Below, piece after piece: positions 7,454 through 15,172 of a DNA stretch of 64,000 nt. The number at the start of each line of letters is the position of its first letter. Position 1 is the first letter of the stretch. This stretch comes from Salirhabdus euzebyi. Its GTDB lineage: Bacteria; Bacillota; Bacilli; Bacillales; Alkalibacillaceae. The stretch spans positions 310,001 through 374,000 of the forward strand of contig NZ_JACHGH010000005.1 in assembly GCF_014207435.1 (NCBI RefSeq), in the 5' to 3' direction. The notes under the pieces are model-generated. The model saw only the letters and a program-made list of their open reading frames with translations, was not told the DNA's origin and made no database searches. Position numbers and translations under genes: made by a program.

Positions 7454-8446
7454 CTATTTTTTAAATGTGAAACAACGCGCAGGATTCTCCACAAAAAACT
7501 TCTGAATAAGCTTTTCCCCATCAAACCCATTTTGGTTTGCTTCCGCAATAAAACGTGGTACCCATTTTGCAATAATGTATTCCAAACCTAGGCCATAATC
7601 GTAATGCTTATAGTACGTTTTACGAGCCGTATCACCGGAAACTAAAATTTGGTTTTCGTACCCTTTTCGCACAAGCTCTAAAATACAATGAATTCTTGTT
7701 GATTCTGGTGCATATTTAATTTTCGCAATACCATCAAATGATAAATAAGCACCCGTTTTTGCAATTTGCTCATGGTAAAAAGGATCAGGATTACGATCCA
7801 TATGACCAAGGCTTAAGTATTCTAGGTTCACATTTTCAGATTTCAACAATTCTATTTGCTCAAGTGCCATCGTCCCAACTTCCGTATGAGAATGAACTGG
7901 AGCCTTTGTGATATGGTGAGCACGAGCAACCGCACGCAATGTTTTTTCTTCCAAAGGAGAAATACGGTTATACCCTGTACCAAATTTCACTTGTCCCGCT
8001 TTAAAAGGAGTACCCTCTAAACCTTCTTCTACTTCCCGTACAACAAACTCGGTTAATTCATTAATCGTTGCTTTATCAATCCATTCTGCATACGTTTCAT
8101 AGTTTCCAACGATCGGCTTTAGCTCTTCTTTCATTTTGGCATCCCATAAAAAGCTTTTATTAAATCCAGCAGTACCTACTATATGAATATCTAACTCATC
8201 AGATATTTCTTTTACTGCTTGTACATCACGACCATAATCCACTGCCGTAGCATCAACGATAGATCGGCCACCATGACGCTTAAAATCTTCTACGTCCTTT
8301 TTAGACTTCTCTTTATCATCTAGCAATAAATCATCAGCACCACGTTGTACCCAATAATCAGGACGACAAACGATATGTTCATGTGAATAAGTAAATCCTA
8401 GTTCCTCCGGCTTAATATCTTGCTTTAACGTACGAATAAAACTCAT
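7454..8446 (-). CDS. Phosphotriesterase-family hydrolase, probable phospho-sugar lactonase
   Basis: 330 residues of the amidohydrolase superfamily, phosphotriesterase (PTE) branch. Metal-binding elements in order are 'YSHEHIV' (His22, His24), 'AGQVKFGTGYN' (the Lys that is carbamylated to bridge two metals), 'HSHTEVG', 'SLGHMDRNPDP' and 'VSGDTARK' (the metal-binding, catalytic Asp). In the related Lmo2620/Bh0225 proteins, as I recall from published work, the activity is hydrolysis of 1,4-lactones of phosphorylated sugar acids. The adjoining PTS supports a phosphorylated lactone as substrate here. Translation starts at ATG behind AAGGAGGCTTCAGC. An intrinsic terminator separates it from the upstream EIIC gene, so expression may depend on readthrough or a local promoter. 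Confidence 0.87.
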   Translation of the reverse strand: MSFIRTLKQDIKPEELGFTYSHEHIVCRPDYWVQRGADDLLLDDKEKSKKDVEDFKRHGGRSIVDATAVDYGRDVQAVKEISDELDIHIVGTAGFNKSFLWDAKMKEELKPIVGNYETYAEWIDKATINELTEFVVREVEEGLEGTPFKAGQVKFGTGYNRISPLEEKTLRAVARAHHITKAPVHSHTEVGTMALEQIELLKSENVNLEYLSLGHMDRNPDPFYHEQIAKTGAYLSFDGIAKIKYAPESTRIHCILELVRKGYENQILVSGDTARKTYYKHYDYGLGLEYIIAKWVPRFIAEANQNGFDGEKLIQKFFVENPARCFTFKK

Positions 8447-8505
8447 GCTGAAGCCTCCTTAGTTAATCTTCATAATTCCTACTTATTGTTAACAAATGTT
8501 GATGT

Positions 8506-8534
8506 AAAAAACCGACATGGAAAAAACATGTCGG
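8506..8534 (-). terminator. Internal terminator between EIIC and the lactonase gene
   Basis: Minus strand: GCCGACATG, loop, CATGTCGG, then TTTTTT. The 8-bp perfect stem plus U-run lies 25 bases after the EIIC stop, in the middle of an otherwise continuous operon. Confidence 0.85.
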
Positions 8535-8558
8535 CTTTTATGAAATTGTTTTATTTAA

Positions 8559-9854
8559 TTAGAATAGTAATTGGGAAACGAAACGGATAATTGGACCTAA
8601 GATAAACATGTCGGAATCCGCTGCCCACATTGCTGTATCCGGAATAGTAGAACCGATTAATAGTTTTACCATGACAAATTGACCCCAAGCTACAACTGTA
8701 GCAGTTGCAAATCCACCTAGTAATGCACCACGTACACCACCAGTTGAGTTACCGAATACACCAGCAGTTGCACCATGGAAGAATAATACGATCATAGTCG
8801 GTACAAATACGTAAGCCATTGTTTGGCCTAAGATGACTAACCAGATTAATGCACCAGCAAAAGCTCCTAAGAAACCTAGGATTACTGCGTTTGGAGCAAA
8901 TGGGAATACTACTGGACAGTCTAGTGCAGGTTTTGCACCAGGAACTAGTTTTGTAGCAATACCGTTAAACGCCGGTACGATTTCCCCGATAAACATCTTA
9001 ACACCAAGTAATACTACCGCAATACCTGCAGCAAATGTAAACGATTGAATAATTGCATAGATGATAAAGTTTTGGTCACCAGATTGCGCGACAAGCGCTT
9101 CTGCTCCAGGTGTACCTTTTAATGATAAGATAACTGCACCAACGGTAAACAAAATACTCATTGTTAAGGCTGTAATAACGTTTGAATCTCTTAAAAACTC
9201 AAGACCTTTTGGTAATTTGATTTTCTCAGAATCATTTTCTTTATTACCAAATAATTGTCCTAACCAAGCACCAAGTAATGCAACAATTGCAGAAGTATGA
9301 CCTAATGCGATATTGTCATTACCTGTTACTTTACGCATGTAAGGCTGTACGATTGCCGGTTGTAGTGTCCAGTAAATACCCATAATAACAGATAAGAACA
9401 ATACTAATTTCGTGAAAGACACATCACCAACAGCGTCAATAACAACACCTGCAAAAATCATCGTTGTCCAGAACATCATGTGACCAGTTAAATAAATATA
9501 CTTAAATCTAGTAAATCTCGCCAACAATACGTTAATTAAGAAACCGATAAACATTGCTAGAGTTACAGCAGAACCATATTTAGTAGTGAAAGCTTCTTGC
9601 CCTAAAAACTGACCGAAAGAGCTAGCCTCAAGACCAAATACTTCCTTCCACATTGGTTCAAATACAGTCAATGCACCAACGATAACACCAGCACCTGCGT
9701 TAATAATTAAGAAACCAATCATTGCTTTAAACGTACCACTGATCGTTTGGCTAAAAGACTTTTTCTGTAAAACTAAACCTAGTAAAACGATCGTACCAAG
9801 AAGAATTGCAGGAACTCCGAAAAAGTTGGTTGCTAACCAGGAAATCGCTTCCAT
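8559..9854 (-). CDS. PTS EIIC component, ascorbate/galactitol (UlaA/SgaT) type
   Basis: 431 residues, a polytopic membrane permease of the EIIC-GAT/SgaT-UlaA family, which imports ascorbate or related sugar acids and polyols coupled to phosphorylation. About 10-11 hydrophobic segments are visible, starting 'FFGVPAILLGTIVLLGLVLQ'. Conserved stretches include 'INAGAGVIVGAL' and 'CPVVFPFAPNAVILGFLGAF'. EIIB lies 21 bases upstream. The transported compound cannot be decided from sequence: the neighbours (lactonase, amidohydrolase, aldolase, deaminase) fit an amino-sugar acid or its lactone better than ascorbate, because no UlaD/E/F-type enzymes are present. Confidence 0.93.
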   Translation of the reverse strand: MEAISWLATNFFGVPAILLGTIVLLGLVLQKKSFSQTISGTFKAMIGFLIINAGAGVIVGALTVFEPMWKEVFGLEASSFGQFLGQEAFTTKYGSAVTLAMFIGFLINVLLARFTRFKYIYLTGHMMFWTTMIFAGVVIDAVGDVSFTKLVLFLSVIMGIYWTLQPAIVQPYMRKVTGNDNIALGHTSAIVALLGAWLGQLFGNKENDSEKIKLPKGLEFLRDSNVITALTMSILFTVGAVILSLKGTPGAEALVAQSGDQNFIIYAIIQSFTFAAGIAVVLLGVKMFIGEIVPAFNGIATKLVPGAKPALDCPVVFPFAPNAVILGFLGAFAGALIWLVILGQTMAYVFVPTMIVLFFHGATAGVFGNSTGGVRGALLGGFATATVVAWGQFVMVKLLIGSTIPDTAMWAADSDMFILGPIIRFVSQLLF

Positions 9855-9875
9855 TTTCTAATACCCCCTATGAAT

Positions 9876-10145
9876 TTAATTATTAAAATGCTCTTCTAGA
9901 GCAGTTTTAATCTCATTTGTGTCAAAATAATTATTTACAATCACAATTTTAGAAGCATGACCTTCTAATGATTGAGCAAGCTCGTTACTTGTAACAATTA
10001 AATCCGGATTTTCACTTGAAGCACTTGATACGTCTGTGTTTTCCACATCCGCTTGTACACCCAATTGACGTAATACCGTTTCTACATTAATTCGTAAAAT
10101 TAAACTAGTTCCTTGCCCTAAACCACATACACATAAAATTTTCAT
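9876..10145 (-). CDS. PTS EIIB component
   Basis: 89 residues, the size of a free-standing EIIB of the lactose/ascorbate class. The N-terminus 'MKILCVCGLGQGTSLILR' carries the phosphorylatable cysteine (most likely Cys7) in the C-G-x-G-x-G-T-S loop. It accepts phosphate from EIIA and passes it to the incoming sugar at EIIC in the cytoplasm. The stop codon directly abuts the EIIC leader and the start directly abuts the EIIA stop (0 bases), with GGAGG inside the end of EIIA. This confirms a tightly coupled IIA-IIB-IIC order. Confidence 0.93.
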   Translation of the reverse strand: MKILCVCGLGQGTSLILRINVETVLRQLGVQADVENTDVSSASSENPDLIVTSNELAQSLEGHASKIVIVNNYFDTNEIKTALEEHFNN

Positions 10146-10583
10146 CTAATTTCCTCCTATCATTTGGTTGATTTCTTCATGTGTTTTTACATGTAACAGT
10201 TTTTCTACGTTATCTGGATTACCTAACAGCCCCATTAATCTTTGTAATACCGTTAAATGCTCATCGCTTGATGAGGCGCCTAAACCGAAGACAAGCTGTA
10301 CTGGGTCATTCGAAGCATGCCCGAATTTTACCGGATTTTTTAATCGAACAAAGGAGACAGCTGCTTCATGTACTCCATCCTCGGGCCTTGCATGTGGTAG
10401 GGCAATATTCGGTGCTAGCACAAAATAAGGACCATTTTCATTAAAGGACTTAACCATTGCGTCCACATAGGATTCCTCTACCAGATGAGAGGCTGATAAA
10501 AGTTTTCCTGTTTCGCGAATAGCTCCCTCTGGTGTATCAATATCAACATCTAATGCAATTAGTGATTCTTCTAAAAACTTCAA
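10146..10583 (-). CDS. PTS EIIA component, fructose/mannitol-type fold
   Basis: 145 residues, a single EIIA(Fru/Mtl) domain. His64 in 'NIALPHARPEDGV' is the phosphorylation site that receives phosphate from HPr. The start is TTG at 10583, 6 bases after GGAGGTG; no ATG lies in a better place. It is paralogous to the C-terminal EIIA module of the neighbouring regulator, which has the parallel motif 'KIAIPHAKPEHGV'. The gene is 20 bases downstream of the regulator, so regulator and transporter share a transcript. Confidence 0.93.
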   Translation of the reverse strand: MKFLEESLIALDVDIDTPEGAIRETGKLLSASHLVEESYVDAMVKSFNENGPYFVLAPNIALPHARPEDGVHEAAVSFVRLKNPVKFGHASNDPVQLVFGLGASSSDEHLTVLQRLMGLLGNPDNVEKLLHVKTHEEINQMIGGN

Positions 10584-10603
10584 GTATCACACCTCCGTAC
10601 CTT

Positions 10604-12736
10604 CTAGTTGTTTATTTCATCTGTTTGTATGGTTTTTTCAATATAGGAAAATAACTCTTCCTTTGAACAAGCCTGTAGCATATTTTCAATTGTAGATGGA
10701 TTAGACATCAGTCGAGTAAACTGCGACAACGCTTTCAAATGTGTTTCGTTGTCAATCGCTGCTAACACGACTACAAAATGTACATCATGCTTTTGTTGAT
10801 CAGAAAAAGCGACGGATTTTTCTAATCGCAGTAAGCTCATTCCTAGTTTTTGCACACCATGCTCAGGTTTTGCATGAGGAATAGCAATTTTCGGTGCAAT
10901 GACAATGTATGGCCCTAATTTTTCTACATTACTAATCATTTCTTCTATATACCGATCTGTAATCGAATCATTTTTTATAAGTGGACTAGACGCTACTCTA
11001 ATCGCTTCTTTCCAATCTTTAACCGAGTGAATCATTTGAATTGTATCTATCGTAATTAATTCCGTTAAAGATGGCTTTATTTGTTTTTTTGTAATGGGTG
11101 TACGCGTTAAATATTGCTTTAAATCATCGTATAACTTTGCTTGGTCATGAACAGAAGCATGTCTTTGAATTAAATCCATTAATCCATCAACAGAATACGC
11201 TTGTTGCCTTGTATGGTGAAATAGAGAATTTACTTTCTTCAATAAACCTTCTTTTTCAGAGTCGGTTAAAATTGGACTAACAATGAAAACAGGAAGATCT
11301 TTTTTGGAAACAGGTGTGGTAGATATAATAAAATCCACATCATATTCTTTTCTCTCAAATTCTCTAACAGACGCTGTCCCGACAATATCAATCGTAGAAA
11401 ATAGCCCTTCTAATTGTTGCTTTAAAATTTGGGAAGTACCTACACCATTTGCACATACGAGTAAAACCCTTTTGCGAGAAGCAGGCTCTGTTCCTTCCCT
11501 TCTCATCCAACCCCCGAAATGAATAGCAATGTAAGCAATTTCATTTTCGTGTACCGGTTTACCGATAATTTTTTCAAAATGATGGACTACTTTTTTCGTT
11601 AACGAAAAAATTTCAGGATATCTCGTCTTAATGGATTCTACTAGCTGATTTTGTACCTCTAATCCATATTTGATTCGATAGTAAGCTGGTTTTAAGTGGA
11701 TTAATAAGTTTTTCACAAGCAAATCCCGATTTTGAAACAAGACACATGCATGCTTCTGAAAATCATCGACAATATGCTCTGCAACTGTTCGTAAATCAGT
11801 TGGAACGGCATGAGTTAAAATAACCTCATCTGAATAATTCACTTTCGCACTTAATAAGTGGGTTGTAATATACAATTCCTCATCCTCTGAATAAGGAATA
11901 TGGAATAATTCCGTTAGTCTTTCACTTATAAATCTTGCTGCTTTAAACTCTTTTGTATCACGAAGTACTTCCTTTTCAATCGTGTCCATTTCAACATATT
12001 TACCTTGTGCAACACGTTTACTAAAAAGAACGAAACGGAGACTCAGACTATGAAGGACATCATCTGTAAACTCAATATTTAACACTTTTTCACTTTCGGA
12101 AATGACACGATAAACTGCTTTTAAATCATCTACACTAAATAAATTTTCCTCTTCGTCCATTTGATTGTAGGATTTTAAAAGCATTTGCATATCCGAAATG
12201 AGGGATTCCCAGTTTTCTTCAGGAACCGCAAGGGATAAGAAGTAGACAATTGCTTTTCGAATATCGGATTCATTTCCACGGATGACATAACCAGTTTTAC
12301 GGTCAAAGTCTAGCTCCAAATCAAACTTGAGCATTTCCATTTTTAATGTTTTTATGTCCTCAATCGTTGTATTTCTGCTTACTCTTACTTTTTCCATTAG
12401 TTGTTCTAAATAAAGCGCCTTTTCACTTGCAAATAAATAGATGGCTATCCAAGCGAACCTTTCTGTGGCAGAAAGTTCATAATGCCAAGCTTTTATCTCT
12501 CCTAATTTACTCGGAATGAGCTTTTTCGTTTCCTCATCAAGAATCAAACCTACAGAACGAACTTGTTCAACTATAGAAAGACCTTGTTGTTCTAGCCAAT
12601 AGTTAATTTTCTCTAAGTCGTAATAAATCGTTCGCCTAGAAACGTTTAATCTCTCTGTTAGCTCCTTGATGGATAAATAAGAATCGGCATGAATCAAATG
12701 TGTTAAAACTGCTGCACTACGTTGATCTAATGTCAT
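10604..12736 (-). CDS. PRD-containing transcriptional regulator with EIIB and EIIA modules (MtlR/LicR type)
   Basis: 710 residues with the full modular layout: an N-terminal helix-turn-helix (about 5-55, 'LSIKELTERLNVSRRTIYYDLEKI'), a second winged-helix segment, two PTS-regulation domains (about 190-400, with 'HSLSLRFVLF' and 'IAYIAIHFGG'), an EIIB-like domain with 'LLVCANGVGTSQ' (about 425-437), and a C-terminal EIIA domain with 'IAIPHAKPEHGV'. Such proteins are activators whose activity is set by HPr- and EIIB-dependent phosphorylation, which reports PTS substrate flux. It is the first gene of the operon, and TTGCACA boxes lie directly upstream, so autoregulation and activation of the whole PTS operon are likely. 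Confidence 0.93.
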   Translation of the reverse strand: MTLDQRSAAVLTHLIHADSYLSIKELTERLNVSRRTIYYDLEKINYWLEQQGLSIVEQVRSVGLILDEETKKLIPSKLGEIKAWHYELSATERFAWIAIYLFASEKALYLEQLMEKVRVSRNTTIEDIKTLKMEMLKFDLELDFDRKTGYVIRGNESDIRKAIVYFLSLAVPEENWESLISDMQMLLKSYNQMDEEENLFSVDDLKAVYRVISESEKVLNIEFTDDVLHSLSLRFVLFSKRVAQGKYVEMDTIEKEVLRDTKEFKAARFISERLTELFHIPYSEDEELYITTHLLSAKVNYSDEVILTHAVPTDLRTVAEHIVDDFQKHACVLFQNRDLLVKNLLIHLKPAYYRIKYGLEVQNQLVESIKTRYPEIFSLTKKVVHHFEKIIGKPVHENEIAYIAIHFGGWMRREGTEPASRKRVLLVCANGVGTSQILKQQLEGLFSTIDIVGTASVREFERKEYDVDFIISTTPVSKKDLPVFIVSPILTDSEKEGLLKKVNSLFHHTRQQAYSVDGLMDLIQRHASVHDQAKLYDDLKQYLTRTPITKKQIKPSLTELITIDTIQMIHSVKDWKEAIRVASSPLIKNDSITDRYIEEMISNVEKLGPYIVIAPKIAIPHAKPEHGVQKLGMSLLRLEKSVAFSDQQKHDVHFVVVLAAIDNETHLKALSQFTRLMSNPSTIENMLQACSKEELFSYIEKTIQTDEINN

Positions 12737-12748
12737 TCTTTATCCTCC

Positions 12749-12893
12749 TTGCACAAACTCAACAATGTGCAAAAAAGCTCATAAGCAATTGCTTACTTTT
12801 ATATTACTTAATTTGCACAAAAACGATAAGACCAAATGATTCCTAACGAAGTGTGCAAAATTGTACCTTATTTCGGGAAGTAGCTTTTGCACA
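12749..12893. promoter_or_regulatory. Cluster of five TTGCACA/TGTGCAA boxes: candidate operators of the PRD regulator
   Basis: The divergent gap between the PRD regulator and proC contains TTGCACA at 12749, 12813 and 12887 and the inverse TGTGCAA at 12766 and 12852. The first pair forms the inverted repeat TTGCACA-N10-TGTGCAA, and 12813/12852 form a wider pair. They resemble the MtlR operator I recall from Geobacillus (TTGNCACAN4TGTGNCAA). A separate palindrome TAAGCAATTGCTTA lies at 12782-12795. Box 12749 is within 10 bases of the regulator start codon, which suggests negative autoregulation there. Confidence 0.6.
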
Positions 12894-12960
12894 TTCGATA
12901 TAAAATTGGGATTCTGTTAAAATAACCTTTATAAACGCAATAGTAAGGAAGTGTACATAA

Positions 12961-13761
12961 ATGAAGCAAACAATCGGATTTATCGGGTGTGGAAAAATGG
13001 CTCAGGCTATGATTGGTGGCATGTTAAGTGAAATCGAACCTTCCAAAATCATAGCAAGCGCAACCTCAAAAGAAACTTTACAAAAAGTAGAAGAACAATT
13101 TCACATAAAAACAACTCTACATAATAACGAAGTCGCGAGCAACTCGGATATACTATTTTTGGCGGTTCCACCACATAATTATACGACGGTCATTCAAGCA
13201 ATCCGTTCTAATATTCTTCCGGATGCTATTATCGTAACCATTGCTGCTGGAATTACTATGACGGATGTTGAAAAAGCATTTGCAAAGAAGGTAAAAGTTG
13301 TCCGTACCATGCCAAACACTCCTTCCCTCATTCAAGAAGGCATGAGTGCAATGTGTGCAAACGAGCAAGTAACAGTAGAAGAGCTCAAGTCTGTAAAACA
13401 TCTATTCGAAAGTTTCGGAAAAGTAGAGATTATCCGAGAGGAACAAATGGATGCCATCCCAGCCATAAGTGGATCTTCTCCAGCTTACGTGTACATGATG
13501 ATTGAAGCAATGGCAGATGGCGGTGTGAAACAAGGCCTTTCAAGAAACCAGGCATACCGATTAGCTTCCCAAGCAGTATTAGGGGCTGCAAAAATGGTAC
13601 TAGAAACAGGAAAACACCCAGGGGAATTAAAGGACCAAGTATGCTCGCCAGGCGGCGCAACTATCGCAGCCGTTTCAGAACTAGAGCAACAAGGCTTTCG
13701 AGGAGCCGTACAAGCCGCAATGGAAAAATGCACCACTCGCGTCAAACAGTTAGGGGAATAA
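12961..13761 (+). CDS. proC: Pyrroline-5-carboxylate reductase
   Basis: 266 residues. It catalyses the last step of proline biosynthesis (P5C + NAD(P)H to proline). The Rossmann motif 'GFIGCGKMAQAMIGGML' spans residues 5-21. The P5CR dimerisation signature is recognisable: 'ISGSSPAYVYMMIEAMADGG' (about 169-188) and 'KDQVCSPGGATIAAV' (about 223-237). AGGAAG lies 8 bases before the ATG. It is divergent from the PTS regulator and followed directly by a GGTGCCTGTCACC repeat element and then a bidirectional hairpin. No other proline genes are adjacent, so it is probably a dispersed paralogue or the sole proC. Confidence 0.95.
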   Translation: MKQTIGFIGCGKMAQAMIGGMLSEIEPSKIIASATSKETLQKVEEQFHIKTTLHNNEVASNSDILFLAVPPHNYTTVIQAIRSNILPDAIIVTIAAGITMTDVEKAFAKKVKVVRTMPNTPSLIQEGMSAMCANEQVTVEELKSVKHLFESFGKVEIIREEQMDAIPAISGSSPAYVYMMIEAMADGGVKQGLSRNQAYRLASQAVLGAAKMVLETGKHPGELKDQVCSPGGATIAAVSELEQQGFRGAVQAAMEKCTTRVKQLGE

Positions 13762-13791
13762 ATGGTGCCTGTCACCACCCGAATTTTGTCG
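13762..13791 (+). repeat. Dispersed GGTGCCTGTCACC element, copy 1
   Basis: Starts right after the proC stop: GGTGCCTGTCACC at 13764-13776, continuing CACCCGAATTTTGTCGA. It can form a short TGGTG/CACCA hairpin. In the gene-sense orientation it is collinear with copies 2, 3, 4 and 6. Confidence 0.85.
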
Positions 13792-13817
13792 AACACCACT
13801 ATTTTTATCCATTAAAA

Positions 13818-13847
13818 TAAGCCACTAACTTTGTTGTTAGTGGCTTA
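13818..13847 (-). terminator. Bidirectional terminator between proC and the small lipoprotein gene
   Basis: A 12-bp perfect stem TAAGCCACTAAC (13818-13829) / GTTAGTGGCTTA (13836-13847). The better T-rich tail (TTTTAAT) is on the minus strand. Confidence 0.8.
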
Positions 13848-13858
13848 CTGATTTCAAA

Positions 13859-14029
13859 TTAAAATCCGAAATCTTCCATGAAGCGCTCAACACATTCGCC
13901 CTCTTGGAATTCTTTTAATTTTCCATCCATGAATAATTGCTCACACTCTTCCTTGCTTGGTTTTCCACAAGCAGATAAAGGCAGGGTAAAAAGAATGATA
14001 GATAAGATGACTGCTAAGTTCTTTTTCAT
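13859..14029 (-). CDS. Small lipoprotein, 56 residues
   Basis: This short gene reads MKKNLAVILSIILFTLPLSACG, then a 35-residue acidic tail. A textbook signal peptide ends in lipobox 'LSAC' (Cys21), so the mature peptide would be only about 36 residues, lipid-anchored and exported. It holds two further cysteines (in 'KEECEQL' and 'EGECVER', 16 residues apart) that could pair in a disulfide. ATG is preceded by GAGGAAA. A strong terminator follows 12 bases after the stop. Length, signal and terminator together argue for a real gene; function is unknown. Confidence 0.75.
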   Translation of the reverse strand: MKKNLAVILSIILFTLPLSACGKPSKEECEQLFMDGKLKEFQEGECVERFMEDFGF

Positions 14030-14191
14030 GTACGTTTCCTCATTTCGTTAGATGATTTTGTCAAAGAGACTATCTTATTATTATATCGGTATATTAGTTT
14101 AACCTTCAATATTTTTTTGAAATCTTGTGTAAATACATATAATTACACTTCCTCACCTTACTTTGTATTTTAGTACTCAACTTTATCACCT

Positions 14192-15067
14192 TCAATATTC
14201 AATACTTGTCCACTTACTCCAAAGTTTTGCAATAGAAGAATAATCTAGTTCACCATACCCCTCTTTTAGTGCTATGTCATAAACTGTATGTGTTGACTGC
14301 ATGGAAAATAAAGGAATCTCTAATTCGCTTGCTAATTGCAAAACGAGAGAAGAATCTTTTCTTGCATTTATTGTAGACATTCCTCCTTGAAAATCACTAT
14401 TTCTGACTCTTTCATTGAATCGATGTTTCAACGGTCTAATCAGAGCAGTCTCGCCTTTTAGTAGATCATATATTTTTTCTGAACTTATTCCTAATTTAAC
14501 TCCTATTGTTGCAGCTTCTACAATTGTAACCATCACTGAATGAGCAACAGCATTATTTATTATTTTAGCTGACATACCAGCTCCTAAATCACCCATATAC
14601 TCTATATTTTTTCCTAGCACACTTAATATTTCTCTAGTTTTGTTAATTGTTTCAAGTAAACCACCAACAAGAAAATTAGCATTTCCTTCTGTTACATGAA
14701 CTATGCCACCAAGAATTGCAGCATCAATTACCCTTAAATTATAATAATTACATATATTACCTATTTCTTTCATATCAGAAGGTAAAAGAGTACTAGTTTC
14801 AATAATTATAACTTTTGGAGAAAGATATTTTGCAATTTCAGAAATTACAGTTTTGGAAATTTGGCCTCCAGGTAATGAAACAATTAAATGGTTAATTTCT
14901 GACGCTAAAGCATCTAATGAAAGAGGACAATTAATTCCCTCTTTTTTTATTTCCTCAATTTTTGTTTGATCTACATCAAACCCAAGAACTTTATAGTAAT
15001 TAGACAGCCTTTTTGCAATTACACTGCCCATATTCCCCAGTCCTATTACACCTATAACCGAATCCAT
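14192..15067 (-). CDS. NAD(P)-dependent beta-hydroxyacid dehydrogenase (3-hydroxyisobutyrate dehydrogenase family), copy 2
   Basis: 291 residues. The N-terminal Rossmann motif 'IGVIGLGNMGSVIAKRL' (about 5-21) is followed by the family's all-helical C-terminal domain. The substrate loop reads 'AILGGIVHVTEGNANFLVGG' and the catalytic lysine lies in 'GAGMSAKIINNAVAHS' (about 161-176). The family oxidises 3-hydroxy acids or reduces 2-hydroxy-3-oxo acids such as tartronate semialdehyde. It is last in the minus-strand LIV-importer island, after a short hairpin. It is clearly paralogous to the enzyme at 21795-22679 but quite divergent, so two different hydroxy acids or successive steps are possible. 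Confidence 0.88.
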   Translation of the reverse strand: MDSVIGVIGLGNMGSVIAKRLSNYYKVLGFDVDQTKIEEIKKEGINCPLSLDALASEINHLIVSLPGGQISKTVISEIAKYLSPKVIIIETSTLLPSDMKEIGNICNYYNLRVIDAAILGGIVHVTEGNANFLVGGLLETINKTREILSVLGKNIEYMGDLGAGMSAKIINNAVAHSVMVTIVEAATIGVKLGISSEKIYDLLKGETALIRPLKHRFNERVRNSDFQGGMSTINARKDSSLVLQLASELEIPLFSMQSTHTVYDIALKEGYGELDYSSIAKLWSKWTSIEY

Positions 15068-15096
15068 ACATACACTCCCTATTTTTAAGAAATTAG

Positions 15097-15121
15097 AAAA
15101 GCTGGCACATTAGGTACCAGC
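15097..15121 (-). terminator. Short hairpin between the MBL hydrolase and dehydrogenase genes
   Basis: Minus strand GCTGG, 11-base loop, CCAGC, then TTTTCTAATTTCT. The 5-bp stem is weak; it may be a partial terminator or processing site. Confidence 0.45.
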
Positions 15122-15172
15122 AATGATTTCGAAATTGTTGAGTTTTTTTAAAATTGAAACATACTAGACAAA

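Noticed and set aside
10168-10444. Two overlapping plus-strand frames opposite the EIIA gene
   Set aside because: Shadows of a clearly coding minus-strand gene; no ribosome sites and no family match.
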